This document shows positions 11,821-25,300 of a stretch of DNA of 64,000 nt, in pieces. The first letter of the stretch is position 1; each line of letters begins with the position of its first letter. Below the pieces are notes generated by a model. It made no database searches, was not told the origin of the DNA, and saw nothing but the letters and a program-made list of their open reading frames with translations. Source of the DNA: Bugula neritina (taxonomy: Eukaryota; Bryozoa; Gymnolaemata; Cheilostomatida; Bugulidae); NCBI GenBank assembly GCA_964035545.1, contig OZ037769.1, positions 12,015,633 through 12,079,632 on the forward strand, in the 5' to 3' direction. The translations under genes and the position numbers were made by a program.

Positions 11821-13294
11821 GTGAGTGTTATATAACAATACACTGTATAAACTATTTCTTAGTAGTAACTGTATGACACTTGCTTTAATCACATGTTTTA
11901 TCAGCTACACAATGTCATATTTTGTTGTCTCGACTCCACTTTTCTGTGGCTACAAAAGTCATCTTTAATTTAGGCCGTTCAAATATTTTTGGAGTGCTGC
12001 TGGTTGTGTAATGTGTATGTAAATGCTGTAATAATATCCTAATGTGTATAATATTAGACTATGCTATAACTATATATATAATGCGTATATTATACGACAC
12101 TGTGTATATTATACAATTTTATAAATATAATGTGTAAATTATATGATATACTGTTTATGTTATGTAATTTTATGGTTATATGTGAATACTTTATGATACT
12201 TTGTTATATATTATACAATAAGTATTATAAATATAGTGTGTATATTATAATATGATGATGTGTATGTTATGTAATGTTATAACTATAGTCTGTATATTAT
12301 ATGATACTGTGTATGTAATGTAGTACTATAACTCGATGTATATAATACATACTGGTAGATTGGGAATATCAGTATTTACTATGTAGTTTAGATGTAATCT
12401 CACAACTAAAGCTCGGAGATTAAATTTTGCAGTTTTTTATAATGCGCTAGTTCATAGATAAAAGTCCACTCTGAATTTTGTAGTACATGTTACTAAAGTA
12501 TTTTTTGATGAAAGTTCTTGTAAAGTGGAAATAGAGAAAACATTTTTAGTTCTAAACAGTAATGAAAATTGTACCGTAGAAATGAGTTATGTGCGTTAGA
12601 TTTGGCCTCTCTTTGTAATCTGTGGAGGTACAAACTGTACAGCTAAAACATAATTTTTGCTGTGGATCTGAAAGAATATATTTTTATTTATTTGTGCATA
12701 CTAATCAAATTAGGATCAGATTCAACCAAATAAACAAAGTTTCAATATATTTGTTGTGTTCCACCCAGTGGCTTATTGTACCCCAATACCGGGCACAATG
12801 AGCTGATTTTTTCGTCATGAAAATTCCATTATTCTGAAAATTGTGAGAAAGATAGAAACAACAAAGTAATACTTGTAATAGACAACAGATGCAGCATTTA
12901 AACTAGAGATTATTGAACTATTAACTTGAAAACAGATGAATGAAAGCAAAAAGTTCAAAAATCAGCCCATTGTACCCCCCACGTTACCCCTATAGTGATA
13001 ATGAGTTTCACAGATTAGTCAGGCCCTTCAAACATCTCAACTGCCTTAAAATTTGTGTGGCCTGCTCTTTGGGTGTAATGACTGAAAAAGCAATAGCGAT
13101 TACTTCTAGGCTAATATTATACTGGTGTTAATTATAACAATAAAAACTAGGTTATATTCTGCTCAATATAATATTATACTATAACAATGTTGGCTGTAAA
13201 CCCATATTATACTGCTCAATACCACTATCAAATTCCAATTCTATGTATTTATCTTTATAGGCATTGAAAATTCAAATGTTCTTATGTTTTACAG
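11821..13294 (+). other. Intron 1 with AT minisatellite and repeat fragment
   Basis: 12050-12340 is a degenerate array of TGTATATTATAYGATACTGTG-type units. 12940-13110 is a diverged inverted copy of the repeat end seen at 4900-5078 (CACAGATTAGTCAGGCCC, then GGCCTGCTCTTTGGGTGTAATGA, then GATTACTTCTAGGCTA). No other gene is visible in this intron. Confidence 0.5.
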
Positions 13295-13330
13295 ATGGCA
13301 CGTAGAATATTGTCATCTTTTAACTTTACG
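13295..13330 (+). CDS. GTPase exon 2 (start codon, 12 codons)
   Basis: TTTTACAG directly precedes ATG; the exon reads [12 protein letters not shown] and ends in ACG|GTGAGT, phase 0. It is short but has strong splice sites on both sides, and its phase matches exon 3. Confidence 0.65.
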
Positions 13331-16300
13331 GTGAGTTCCACTGAGTCTAAAGTATGTAGCTCTTTTTTCTTGCATAAATGAAGTCAAATGGTGTCAGGTG
13401 GAGATAACACAGGTAAAAATAGCACATTCTCAAAATTTGAGATGGGAACTTGGTTTTTCGGGTTTGAGTTTGGGGTTTGGGAAAATTTAACATTAGTGTG
13501 CCATTAGTACCTACTTTTCTTTTTATGCCATTATTAACTGTGCCATTATCACTTGTGCCATCGCTATCTAAAATCCTGATTAGTATTCCTAATATACTAT
13601 TTTGATGTTGACTGTTAATTTAGAGTTGACATAGTACATAGCTTAAAAGCCAACTGTATTGCTAATTACTTAAATAATATCTCACACACTTTAATCATGC
13701 AGTACTAAAATATTTTTATATATGTTAGTTTTCATTTGCATACCGTTTTAAGGTACTTAGATGCTTAAGAAATTTTGTTTTATAATGAATTTTTTTCCCG
13801 AGTATTGAGGTAGTTTATAAAGTTACTCGCCTTTACACAGGTTATCATAATAACATATGGTTTATTTTTGTTCGAAAATGTACTAAAATTATTTGGATTT
13901 CTGATTGCTTGGAAATAAAATTTTCGGTCGGCTTTGATTTTACTGCTACTATAAAACTTATCCTAATTAAAGCTAGTTTTTATTACATGCTATTGTTAGC
14001 TGCTTCAATTTACAGCCTAATCATTAATATGGCTTGGAGGTCTAAACTTTGAACTTTCAAGCTATATCAATGATTAGCCTGTGCAGTTCAAGCTGGCAAG
14101 CCGAATCTTGGTAAAGTTCAATGTTGAATGCGTAGGAAAATTGAACAGAAATTAAGTGCCAAAAGATTTCAAGTTACAAGTGAGGGAGGTAACTCTATAA
14201 AATACCACACACACCCTCTATCAGAAAATACACCTTCTAATACAACATAAACTAATGGGGAAAAATGGCACAAAAAAAGGAAACAGGGGGCCAGAGGAAG
14301 CAAGATGTTCTGCCTGTGTGAAATGCCTAATGCACTGGTGGCACAAGGCGTAGACCCGTTGGTAGGATTATTCTCCACACGAGCAAAAATATGTGCATGA
14401 TGTTGTGAGGCATGTACCCTTAGTCGCCGTGCTGTGGAGAATTTTCTCCTGCATCGGCGACACTTGAGGTTGCCTGCCTCAACACACGCTCTGTCTATCT
14501 TGTGCCGGGTATCCGCTGTGACCCGGTGCTGGTGGTTGGTCAGCACCCTGGGCAGCTCCAGTGCCCTCCATCTTTGGCCTTCTATTTCAATTGCCACCGC
14601 CCCGCTGTCCATATCATCTGATCTTCCCATATCATCTGGACTTCCACAGGTTCTGGAGCAGGCTCTACTGAAACAATCGGGACATGCTCAGCAGATAAGG
14701 AAAAATTCCCCAGGCTGGTAGCAGCTGAACCAGGGTTCCAAATAGAAAAGAAACCTGGCTGAGCTGCTCCAACCTCATCCAGATCTATCAAATTATCTGG
14801 AATATTAAGCACAGGCCGTGGCTGACCGATAGTACTACAACCGAAAGTTCGACATTTGCTTGTATGGTGCTTTAAAAGCTGGAATATTAAGCAAGTCTAA
14901 AATATCCACCAACCCTATGCCCTGGTCAGACAGGTCATCAAGGGAAGACTCATCTCCTAAGCTCGCCTGAAATTCTCCAATTACGGTGGCTATGACCCGA
15001 ATAATTAATTGAATTTGAGTATGAGTTGGACTGAACTTTAAAAGGGAGGGGTTTTTTCATACAGAAATATTTGACTGGACGTGGTTGTCTGAAGTTTTTG
15101 GCAAAGTGATACTTGTTCTTGAAATTTTAAAATTGAAATCAGTGTGCCCGTTTGTAACTGGAATAAGAGTTAAAATGACCAAGCCTCGTGTTGTCAGATT
15201 TTCATGTGATGACCCGCCAGTCATTTGACTCGTGTTCCGGTTTTCGGCCCGTACTTTAAAATTCTTCAGGGGAGATTTCGCAGCTTTGGAGACATCTGGC
15301 CATGTGGGGGTCAGAATATATAACTGTATGAGGTGCATTGCTTCTTGGTGGGGATATGCCCACGGGCGCCACATGGTAATCAGCCAGATAATTTGGGTTT
15401 CCTGCTTTTTTGCTGTCTCTCCAACTGCACTGGTGTACCAGATTGCTGTGAGAGTGTCACAGGGGAAAAGGTCCTTTAGTTACTCACTTCAGCCAAGGAA
15501 GCAATTTCTGTTATCATGGCTAGACCCAGGACCGGCCGAACTGAGGATCTGGGGAGAGAAGAATGAGGAGGAGGTTCAGGTGCACCGTCGGGCTAAACTG
15601 GATCGCGGAAAATGATTTCCCAGTCTCTTGGCTGAGCCAGCCGTCTTCTAGAGATGGACGGGCTGGCTGGTTCTATCAGTGGAGGTGCCTGTTCTGCTGC
15701 ATCTAGGCTGCCATGGAAGAGTTTTGACCGCTGCTAATTTTGGACCAAGACTTGTCTTGAGTGCTCCACATGGTACGTGGTACGTAGGGTTGGCCCGAAG
15801 GGCATTGGCGTGTCCGGTTAGTTTTCTGACCAAAAAGGGCCGTGCTCCAAACTATGAATATTGTTTTTTCCCAGCTGTTTTTCTACACCAAGGTGGGTGG
15901 GTCCTTCGTCCCGTCTCTTGATGTGTAGACGCTGTTTGCAGTTCTCCTCCGGCCGATGGCTCCTCCCGTCGGCGTTCCTGTGCTTCTTCTCAGCACGATG
16001 CTCCATCCTAGAGGAGAAACTTGGCAAGAATCTCCAGCCATGGGGCTACCTGGCTTGAAGGCTCTGCATGATTGCACAGCCATATCAGGAATGCATGGTC
16101 ATTTTGTAACCTGAACGTTCTCTTATACAGGTATGGCTAGAAGTGCTTGACAGCCTTGACTACTGCCAGGAGTTTTTCCCGGGTGGTGCAGTAGTTCTTC
16201 TTGGCTGTTGAGGAGGTCTTGCTGTAATAAGTCACTACAACCTTCGTCTAGGATGTACTCATTAGCCAGGTCAGGGTACGCAAAGATACGTGCCTTGAGG

Positions 16301-19300
16301 TGGTCAAACACCTGCTGCTCCTCCTGTGTCCACTGCCACCGGACTCTCTTAGCAGTTAGCTGATTCAAAGGCTGAGCCACTCTTGCACACCCAAGTGTAT
16401 ACTGCCTGTAGAACTCCACCAGGCGCAAGAATGTCCGCAACTCAAGGACATCTCGGAGGACAGTCCACTTTTTCACAGCCAGCACCTTCTCCAAGTTCGT
16501 AGCGCTGCCTTCACAACTAGTCACATGGCCAAAGTACTTGACTTTCGGCTGTAGGAGTGTAAACTTGGAAAGCTTCAGCTTTAGTCCGGTAGCTTGAAGA
16601 CAGTCAAAGACCTTTTGCAGACGACTGACTTGAGTCGTAAAGTCTGGGGAGATAACTATGGCATCGCTTAGATAGATGAGCAAAGTTTTCCAATGCAACC
16701 CACCAAAGTCCTACTTCATGAATCGTGGGAAAGTTGTCGGGGCGGACTTCAGTTCGAATGGCAGTACTACTTTCCATTTCCAGAGCCCGTCACGGGTGAT
16801 GAATGCCGCTTTTTTCTGTGCATCATGACTGAGGGGCACCTGCCAGTATCTGCTCAGCAGATCAAAAGTATGAAAGTACTTGCTTCTCAAGAGGGCATTC
16901 AAAGACTCATTTATTCGAGGAAGGGGGTAAACATCCTACACTATTGAGCGTGCGCTAGTTTATGCAGAATCTCCAGCTACCATTCTTCTTGTTGACCAGG
17001 ACCACTGGAAAGCTCCACGCCCCTTGGGCAGGCTTAATAAAGTCTTGATCGAGAAGATCTGCACTTGTCTGCTTACCTCCTTCTCCGGGCCTAGTCGTTG
17101 AGTTGGCTGCCTGATAGAAGTAATCCTGACTGCCAAGGATATTTCATGGCGCACAACGTTGGTCAGCCCCTTGTCTTCATATCTATAGCTGAAGACATTA
17201 CTGTATTCCACGGGTAGTTGAGCCAGTTCTTAGCATTTGGTGCTACTATCACAGTTCTCCCAGCCTTCACCATACAGGTCAGTCACGTGCTCTGGTATCA
17301 CTACCTGCCTGGTCCAACGGGGAATTTCTTGGATGTCAGCTACTGTTTTCAGTGTCGGCCACACATCCGTTTTTGGATGGAGTAGTACCTCCCCACCAAG
17401 GCGCCAGCTGGCAGTTTGATAGGTCCAGTGAAAGGGTTGATGCATTGTACAAGGAGCTTTTCCTGGCAGTCTAGCCAATTTAGGCTGTTTGCCAGCTAAA
17501 TATTTTCCGGCATCCCTTCCACCATTCCCAGTTCGATTAGTCTTTTGCAGTTCAACTTGCAGCGTAGGGTAGCCTGGGATTGTCCGGGTACCGTGCAGTC
17601 TTTTACCACCTGAACTTTGTGCACCACGGGGTCTGCCAAACTTGTCTATGCAGACAAGTTTTTTTCCAGCCATCACCAACGCCGAGTTTTAGAAGTCCAT
17701 GCAACATTGGTGTTTCTCCAGAAACGGCATGCCCAGAATTGTGTCTTTCTTTAGAGGGCTGACAAAAAAAGTCTTGTGGATCACCTGATCACGGACTCGT
17801 CCAGATAGGGTAAAAACGCCATAGAAGGGAATGCATGATCTGAGTGCTAAGGTACTTCTCGAGGGCTCCAACGGTGTCAGAGAAGTGCTGACTTAATAGG
17901 TTGGTAGTACAACTGGTCTTCAGCAGGAAAGTGGCAGCTTTAGCCGCAATTTTTTCCGGGAAGGAAGTAGCTGCTTTCGTATAGTTGAACACTCCTGGAG
18001 TGGTCGGCCTCTGTGAGAGACACTTCTTGGGTCTTCACTGTGGATCACCTTTTTGTCTTTGCAACCTTGGGGGTTTTTTTAAAGATTTAGAGAGTTTTTT
18101 GGGAGCCTTTTGTGAGTAAGCTGTATTTTCCTAAGTGACCTCGTCGGATAACCCGCAAGCCGTTGTGGAGTGGCCAGTTAGAAAGCTCGGGCAAGCCTTG
18201 GGGTCTCCAAGATCTCCGGAGTGCCTACCACCCTGTACCAGTAGACTCCATCCGAGTACCGTGCCGCATGACAGAAAGTTCAGGTGGGGCTTTGGGCTCC
18301 CTACTCTTTTGCGTTGGTCGTTCAGTGTTGACGACCCTTCTATCGTTTTCCCAGATGCCGTTTGAGCTCTCCGCGGGATGGAATCTATTTGGGGCCCACG
18401 GTTGGCGGAATCTATCATAAGCCTCGGGTGTTTAAAGGCATCCTCTCCCTTTTAGAAAATTGCCATTGTACGTAGCCCAAGGTGCCACACACCCCGTAAG
18501 TGGGTTGGTTAGGCCTGGCAGGGTTGGCCCGAGAATTTGGTGTCCGCCTGCAAGCCTGTTGTTGTTGCATCTATCTCTACTCCATTCAATTGCCGGCCCT
18601 TCACCATGTCCAACAACATTGTGAACTGCGGGAAGGCAGGTGTCATGTCAGCAACGGTGATGACTTGAACCTTCTTTTTGGGCGTCTCCTCTACTCAATT
18701 TGCAGTAAAATCTGCTCTATGGCAAGTGTCTAATTAATAGTAGGACCGTCCCATGTTCAGAGTTTTTTCTGTAATGAAGATGTTGGCTGCCAGGTAGTAC
18801 GTCTGGAGTCTACCGTTGTTTACGGTTCTGAAGAAGGCCTTGCAGACCAGGTCCCGCCGTTTCTCTGGGTCGATTCAGCTATATGCTATCAGTGCCATGT
18901 CTTTATGATGTTAGCATGGTCCTGTAGAAAGGCTCTTCTATCTTTTCGCATGCTCTATAATTTGTCCCAAGCATCCCTGGCGTTCATGCGGAAATGTGCT
19001 CGGAGCGTCTGGAAGTTGTGGTAGACATCATCTTCGAGCGCATAGCTTTTAGCTGGTTCAGTCAAATAGTTTCTTGGCCGGAGAAGGCGTACCGGTGCCA
19101 GTCAATTGGTGATGGTAGCCACGTCTTCGAATTTCTTGATACACCGTTGGACATCGCTGTCGCTTCAGAAAATTGGTGGAGGAAGGCGATGCCTGTCACT
19201 AGGGGGTGCTTGATTAGCTCCGCCGACTTCTTGGAAAACTGTTATTAGGTTCTCTATTATGAAAGCCTCTTCTTCTTCCATTCTAGCAATCTGGCTCCTC

Positions 19301-22300
19301 TATTTTATTTCTTAAAAGGCTTCGTGATTATTCAAAATCTCACTACTGCCACCAATACAGTAAATTGTGGGTTATTGAATACAATCAGGCAGAGAACATA
19401 ACTTTCTATAAGCAAAAAGAAATAAGAGAGGTCTTCTAGTGTGTGCAAAATAAGTTTTATTGTTGAGAGTAGTTTGTTCCAACGTGAGCTCCTGTCTTAA
19501 ACTGACTAGGAGCTCAAAATGGGCCTTTTGTTATACTGGTCAAACAAAGGAAGTTTATAATCTTTGACTGACAGTCGGCTAAAGTTTGTAATGTCGAATT
19601 TTAGTGTGTTGACATTTAGAATGTCGAGGTTTGACAATCGGAATTTTGGCAAGCTGGCAAGCCAAACTTTGGTCAAGCTCGATTTGCAATTCATAAGCGA
19701 TATTGAACAAAAATTAAGTGCCGAAGGATCGTAAGTTACAAGCGTGGGTAATGAATAACTATTCACTATGCTAAAAACTTAACAATAATTATGGTGTTCA
19801 GAAAAATAAACCATATGTTATTATGATAACCTGTGTAGAATGGAGCAACTTTATAAACTACCTCAATACTCGGAAAAAAATTCATCATAAAACATAATTT
19901 TTTAGGGCATCCAAGTACCTTAAAACAGTATGCAAATGAAAACTAACCTATATAGGTATATTTTAGTACTGCATAAGTGGAATGTGTCAGATATTATTTA
20001 ATAAAAGAGTTGGAATGATTGAAAACATACAAATGCATTTATTAAAGCCCAATGGCAATTCTATACCTGAAGTGGACTTTTTTCAAACGGTCAACATTAA
20101 AAATTACACATACTTACAGTAAGCTGTCTTTAACTTACTAAATTATGGTTGTCCCATTTCCGATTTGTCTCTTTTCAAAGTGTGTATTTTTGAAATGATA
20201 TTTTGGAAAGGACTCACCAAAGAAAGCTGAACCTGTGACAATTGTTGCTTTCCAATCTGGATATCCAAAGATAGATAAAGATGCTCTAGCAGCAATACTT
20301 GAAGATGTGGACAACCTGCCCTTAATCATAGTTTCAATGATCGGGGTTGCGAGAGTTGGCAAATCGTTCCTTCTTAATCTGTACATGAACTACTTGAACC
20401 ACTTGGAGAAGGTTAGTACAATTTGAAGCTATTCTTATAGTTGTGTATTATAATTACGGAAAGAACTATGGTCCATTGATTGCGTAAGGGTTAAATTGAA
20501 AAAAGAAATTATAGTTACTGGCAATATTTAAAATATTTTTAAAAATGTTAGTGCCGTTCAAGTAAGTTGCAGTCAAGTGTTGAGGCTCTAAAATGAGCTG
20601 ATTATAAATTTTATAAATGTACAATATTTTACTTTTTATTTGTGGCAAAAACCAAATGAGAACTTTATCGAATAAAAAATCACGAGGTGCAATTATGCTG
20701 TTCTTAAACATTGTAGTTTTTAGTTGTGTTTTGTAGTGTTTTGCAGTTCTAGTTGTAGTTGGTATTGCTACAAGAACCTGTAGATGCTAGTCATCGTGGG
20801 TGTGCCAAAAATGGGCTGGTAATGCACATCAATACTAACCTTTGTTGCTATATATCACTGTGAAGCCAACATTCTACTTATTTCAAATCTGCAAGTAGCT
20901 TTCTTGTATCTGTATCTGTAGACTACACATCCGTGCGTTTAAAACAGTATATTTCCTCTATTTACCGGAAATCAGCCATCAGCTAATAAAAACAGATTAA
21001 ACTTCAATTTATACTTAAATAATGTCAACCCAATTAATAAAATGTATTAGTATTGGGTCAAAAGCAAATCCTGAAAAGATGTCTGTTGATCAGAATAAAC
21101 TAAAATCTGGTGTGACTTATAAGAACACTACAGAGTGTCTGCACGCTAAAAGTTGCCATTCTAGATGCTCCAAAAAATAATATCAGTTATATCCGGAAAG
21201 CAATACATCATGCCATCATATGCCCCGCCCACCTATCAAATTTTAGTCAAAATTATTTTGAAACATAGTTTCATAGGTGTAAAACATTTCCAGAAAATAA
21301 TTTGAATATCAAGAATTGGCCAACCTCTGCATACTCACTCCTTTTCAACTGAGAACCTCCCAGATACAAGAAAGTCATTTTCAGACTTGAAATCAATATT
21401 ATAAGAATGTAGGCGTTACAGTGATATATAGCAACAAAAGCAGTATTGTGCCAGGAATGGCTTAGTGAGTTGGCTAGCAACAAGCATCGAGCAACACTTT
21501 CTTAATCTTTGAATTTTATTTACTCTTTGTCTTGTACCCTATTAAAATATCAAAGAATAACTACATCCTGCACAAAAATACATACATAAGTAAACTTCAA
21601 ATAACATCAACAAAAACATAAAACTTCAAAACTATAATTCTAGTTACAAACATCAGCTCTTTATAGCGCTTTCCTGGCAAGTGAATTGCTAATATTTCTA
21701 ATACATTAAAAATAACATAACCAAAAAGCTAACAAAATAGCTGAACAAGCTGCAAAAAGCTAACATATTGTTTATTCAAATTTTGGCAAAGAGCCAGGAT
21801 TTTCTCCCTGACACATCGGAGGGGTGAGGTTGGCATGATCATGGCTAGTTAAGAGGCCATGATTTTGACAATAACTAGCAATAAAAGTATGCATCAATTT
21901 GCTAACTAGGGCAAGCTTTAAGCAGTACAAAAGGAATTACTCAGTCTACATCACTTAAAGGATTGCTCTATCTTGTCTAATAAATGGCCATTTAGGTCAA
22001 ACACACATAATATTGTGTTTTTCTAAGCATGCATTGACAAAAAGCATTTGACCAAAGGTAGAAAAAGTTAGTTGAAGTTGAGGGTGTAGATTGGTAACAG
22101 CCAAAACGCCGATTTTGAAATGAGCTGGGAAATGTGACGTAACAGCGCCAGCATTCCTGCTGGTCACGTGACTATACAAATGAATAACTATAGAAATATG
22201 ACTGTGAGATGTAATCTTTTAGCTTGTAATTTGTATATTTATAGAAGTGCAAATGTGAATTATCTCAACCTATAGTTTTTTGACATTTTAAATAACATGT

Positions 22301-25300
22301 ATGTGATAGCATTAGGCTATATTTTGCTTGTAAACATTAGAAAAAGCCTTGCAAAAACATGCATTCTTTAGGATGAATGCCTGCGATCGATCTAAACTAG
22401 GTCAGATTGTGCAATATTACGGGCACACCAAAGCTGACCTATATAGCGCACTGTAACTGCTTGAGCGTTATTGGTTGATGTTGCGCCCAGCAACCTTGAA
22501 TACTAGCGTTATAGTTAGCACGTGCAGCATAGTTACTGGCGTTCACACGTCACGTTTTAGGCTCTTCTTTTTCATGGCTGAAAATTTTACCTCCCTCAGA
22601 ATTGGAATTTTGAAAAGCTGTTTTCTAGGCACATATCCCTTTGCAAAGCCACAATTGTTTGCATACACATTAGATTATAGTTCATAATTATAATGTGATT
22701 GTAATAAACTAAGATTGAGCAATCCTTTAAGCACCGATCTTACTCATAATTGGTGTATATAGGACATAGAAGTGCAAGGCGTTGAACCCTGCGCTTAGCA
22801 GAATATCTTTAGCCCCTTTATGCTCATAGGTTTGTCCTCCTATCTGAAAATGTTTGTAACATTGAATAATTTTTGAATTATGCCTTCTACCCCCCCCCCC
22901 CCCCGGAATAACTTGCTTTACTGTACCAAAGATTTTTCATGTTGGCCACTAAGTTGACTATCTGAAACCTTTTCTAACAAGTTTTTGTAAGTTCCATTTG
23001 GATCAATGCACTTTTCTCATTTATTTGATTCGCGTTAGTTCTAGTGAGCTGAGGTCCTGGATCAAAGATCTGCGGCTTTCTTTTCGATTTAGTAAGTGTT
23101 CTATTGACATAAAATTTGTGAGAGTTATGTCCGTAGGTAATTAGTAGGGCTATGTTCTTGTGAAGAGCACCATATGCTTTGTCACTCGCATCTGAAAAAA
23201 TTACTAGGGTGGGTTTCCCAACTACTCTCTGCGCCTCCAGGCAACGCTCATGATCCACTGATTGTAATTCAAACATGCCTTGGAAAAAGGTAATCCAGCG
23301 AGCGCCACACACTTTTGGCAGAGCATCGTCCCAGCCTAGTTTGAGCTCCCATGTTTCGCAAAGTAAGAGCTTTGCCTTCAAAAGAAATGGGCTTATCAAT
23401 CCTAGAGAGTCATAGATCCTTATCACTTGTTCTAAGACTGAGCGGCGCGTCAAACTGAGAAGGGTGGCTCCAGGCACCATGTTTCTTGTAGGATCGGGAT
23501 TGCTGTGTACCCCACGCTTTTTTATGCAGAAGTCGAGACAGGTTTCAAAAGTTGATTTGTCCTTTACAGGACTCTGTCCTAGTCAAACAACTTGAATAGT
23601 CTGAGCTGGACTAACCACACTATCTGCTATTGAGTCCACATTCACCCCAGGTGCTGCTTCTCCTCCATATGCCAATGCTTTATAACAACTCCTGCCTCTT
23701 TTAAGACGTGTGATGTGTTTTTTGTCAGCTACAATGCTTTATCTACAGTCTCCGCAGAATCAATCATGTCATCCACACAAGCTGACTCTTTTAATAAAAA
23801 GGCTACGTATGACAACTGGTTCTCAAAAAGCTCAGCAGTCTTGTATACAGCCTCTATGCTAACTGCGGCCGCCGGACGGTCGCCCATACTCCCCCTCTGT
23901 ATAACAAAGGTATCTGGTGGTCGTTCCTCTAAATCCCGCCACAAAAATCGATGACAATGCTGCTCGACTTTCTCAATGTGGATGGAGTTATGCATTTTTC
24001 CAATGTCCCCCAGTAGCGCAATTTCTCTCTCTCTCCACCTCAGCAATACACTTAGTAGGTGGCTGACGTATGAATCTGGTCCTTTAGCAAGGACAGAGCT
24101 GGGTGACATTCCTTTGTGAACTTGACTGAGATTGAAGACCTTTATCACAGGTGTAGAAGATGCTTTTGGGTTACCGATAGCCAAGTGTGACAAGTAAAGT
24201 TTCGGTCCCACACAATCTTTCAACTCTTCCGATGACAACTTTCTCATCACAGCTCTCTTAAACATGTTACATATTTGATCAGTGAAAATTCTAGCCGAAT
24301 CTTCATTTTCTCTCAAAGCCCCCTCTGCAGCTTTTGGTGCAGCCAATGCTGGATAATCATTGTTAGGTAACTCTCGTGCGTCTCTAACTCATAGATTCCC
24401 AGTCACCCAATGCTTGTTAGCTGAACTACATTGCAAATTATAAAAAATACTTTGCAATTCTTTTTCTATGAATGAGAAGGTGAGCCCAACTCCTGGAAAT
24501 TTTTCAGGTTCAATGGCACCATCTTTAATGGTTTGCTCTGTTCCTAGACTTTTACCTTGAATTAATGAATCTCATTTCACAGCTTCCCCCACACCTGTCA
24601 AATATGTATGCGGCTTAGAAAACTCCAAATGCTGCAATACAAGTGCTTCACTGCTTTTTTCTACTGCTTGACTGCACATACTGATTTGTGTAAAATGTGA
24701 TTTCTGCTCTCCGCTCAGTCTTAAGCATGAGTGAGTTCCATGGAGACACATGCCAAATGGACCTTCCAACACTTTTAAGTTAGATTCCGCTGTGGCAACT
24801 ACCTGCCTAGGATGAAGGCTACAAAGGTCTGCTCTAATTAAAATATCTACCCCCTCCGAGTGGCGCTGAAATAGGTTCGGATTTAGGTTAAGAAAGAGCT
24901 CCTTGATGACTTGGAAATTGAGACTCGATACTTTCCCAGTTATCTGGTCAAGTCCAAAACAGGTGATTGTAACTGGTTTTCCTGAACTTGAAGCTAAACA
25001 AACTTCATAGAGGTAAGTCGAGTGTTGTGGCTCTACATTACCAGTAGTAGTCAAGTCGAGCTTAACTGGTCTGAGACGTTTTGCCTTGATTCGCTTTGCT
25101 GCCCGGTGTGTGATAAACATACCGTGGAACCGCTATCAAAAAATACAGTTACTTTCTTTTTAAAATCAACGACGTGAACCTGTTGGATCAAAAGTAAAAT
25201 GGAGCTATTATCACTAGAATGACTAGTTGTTGCTGTTACAAGCTGATTTTTGCATAACAAATAATTGTGATTAGACAGGTTACAAATAGTACACGGAGAT

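Larger units (their letters stand above)
14031..19866 (-). mobile_element. Gypsy-A, degenerate Ty3/Gypsy LTR retrotransposon
   Basis: Minus-strand order: 5' LTR (19866-19355), primer site, gag, protease, reverse transcriptase, start of RNase H, accessory frame, LTR remnant (14196-14031). The integrase cannot be found. Reverse transcriptase blocks such as [13 protein letters not shown] and RDGLWKWKV place it with Gypsy-B and Gypsy-C. It lies antisense in intron 2 of the GTPase gene. Confidence 0.85.

Noticed and set aside
14434-18733. Plus-strand frames over Gypsy-A
   Set aside because: They are antisense shadows of the minus-strand gag-pol; motifs occur only on the minus strand.
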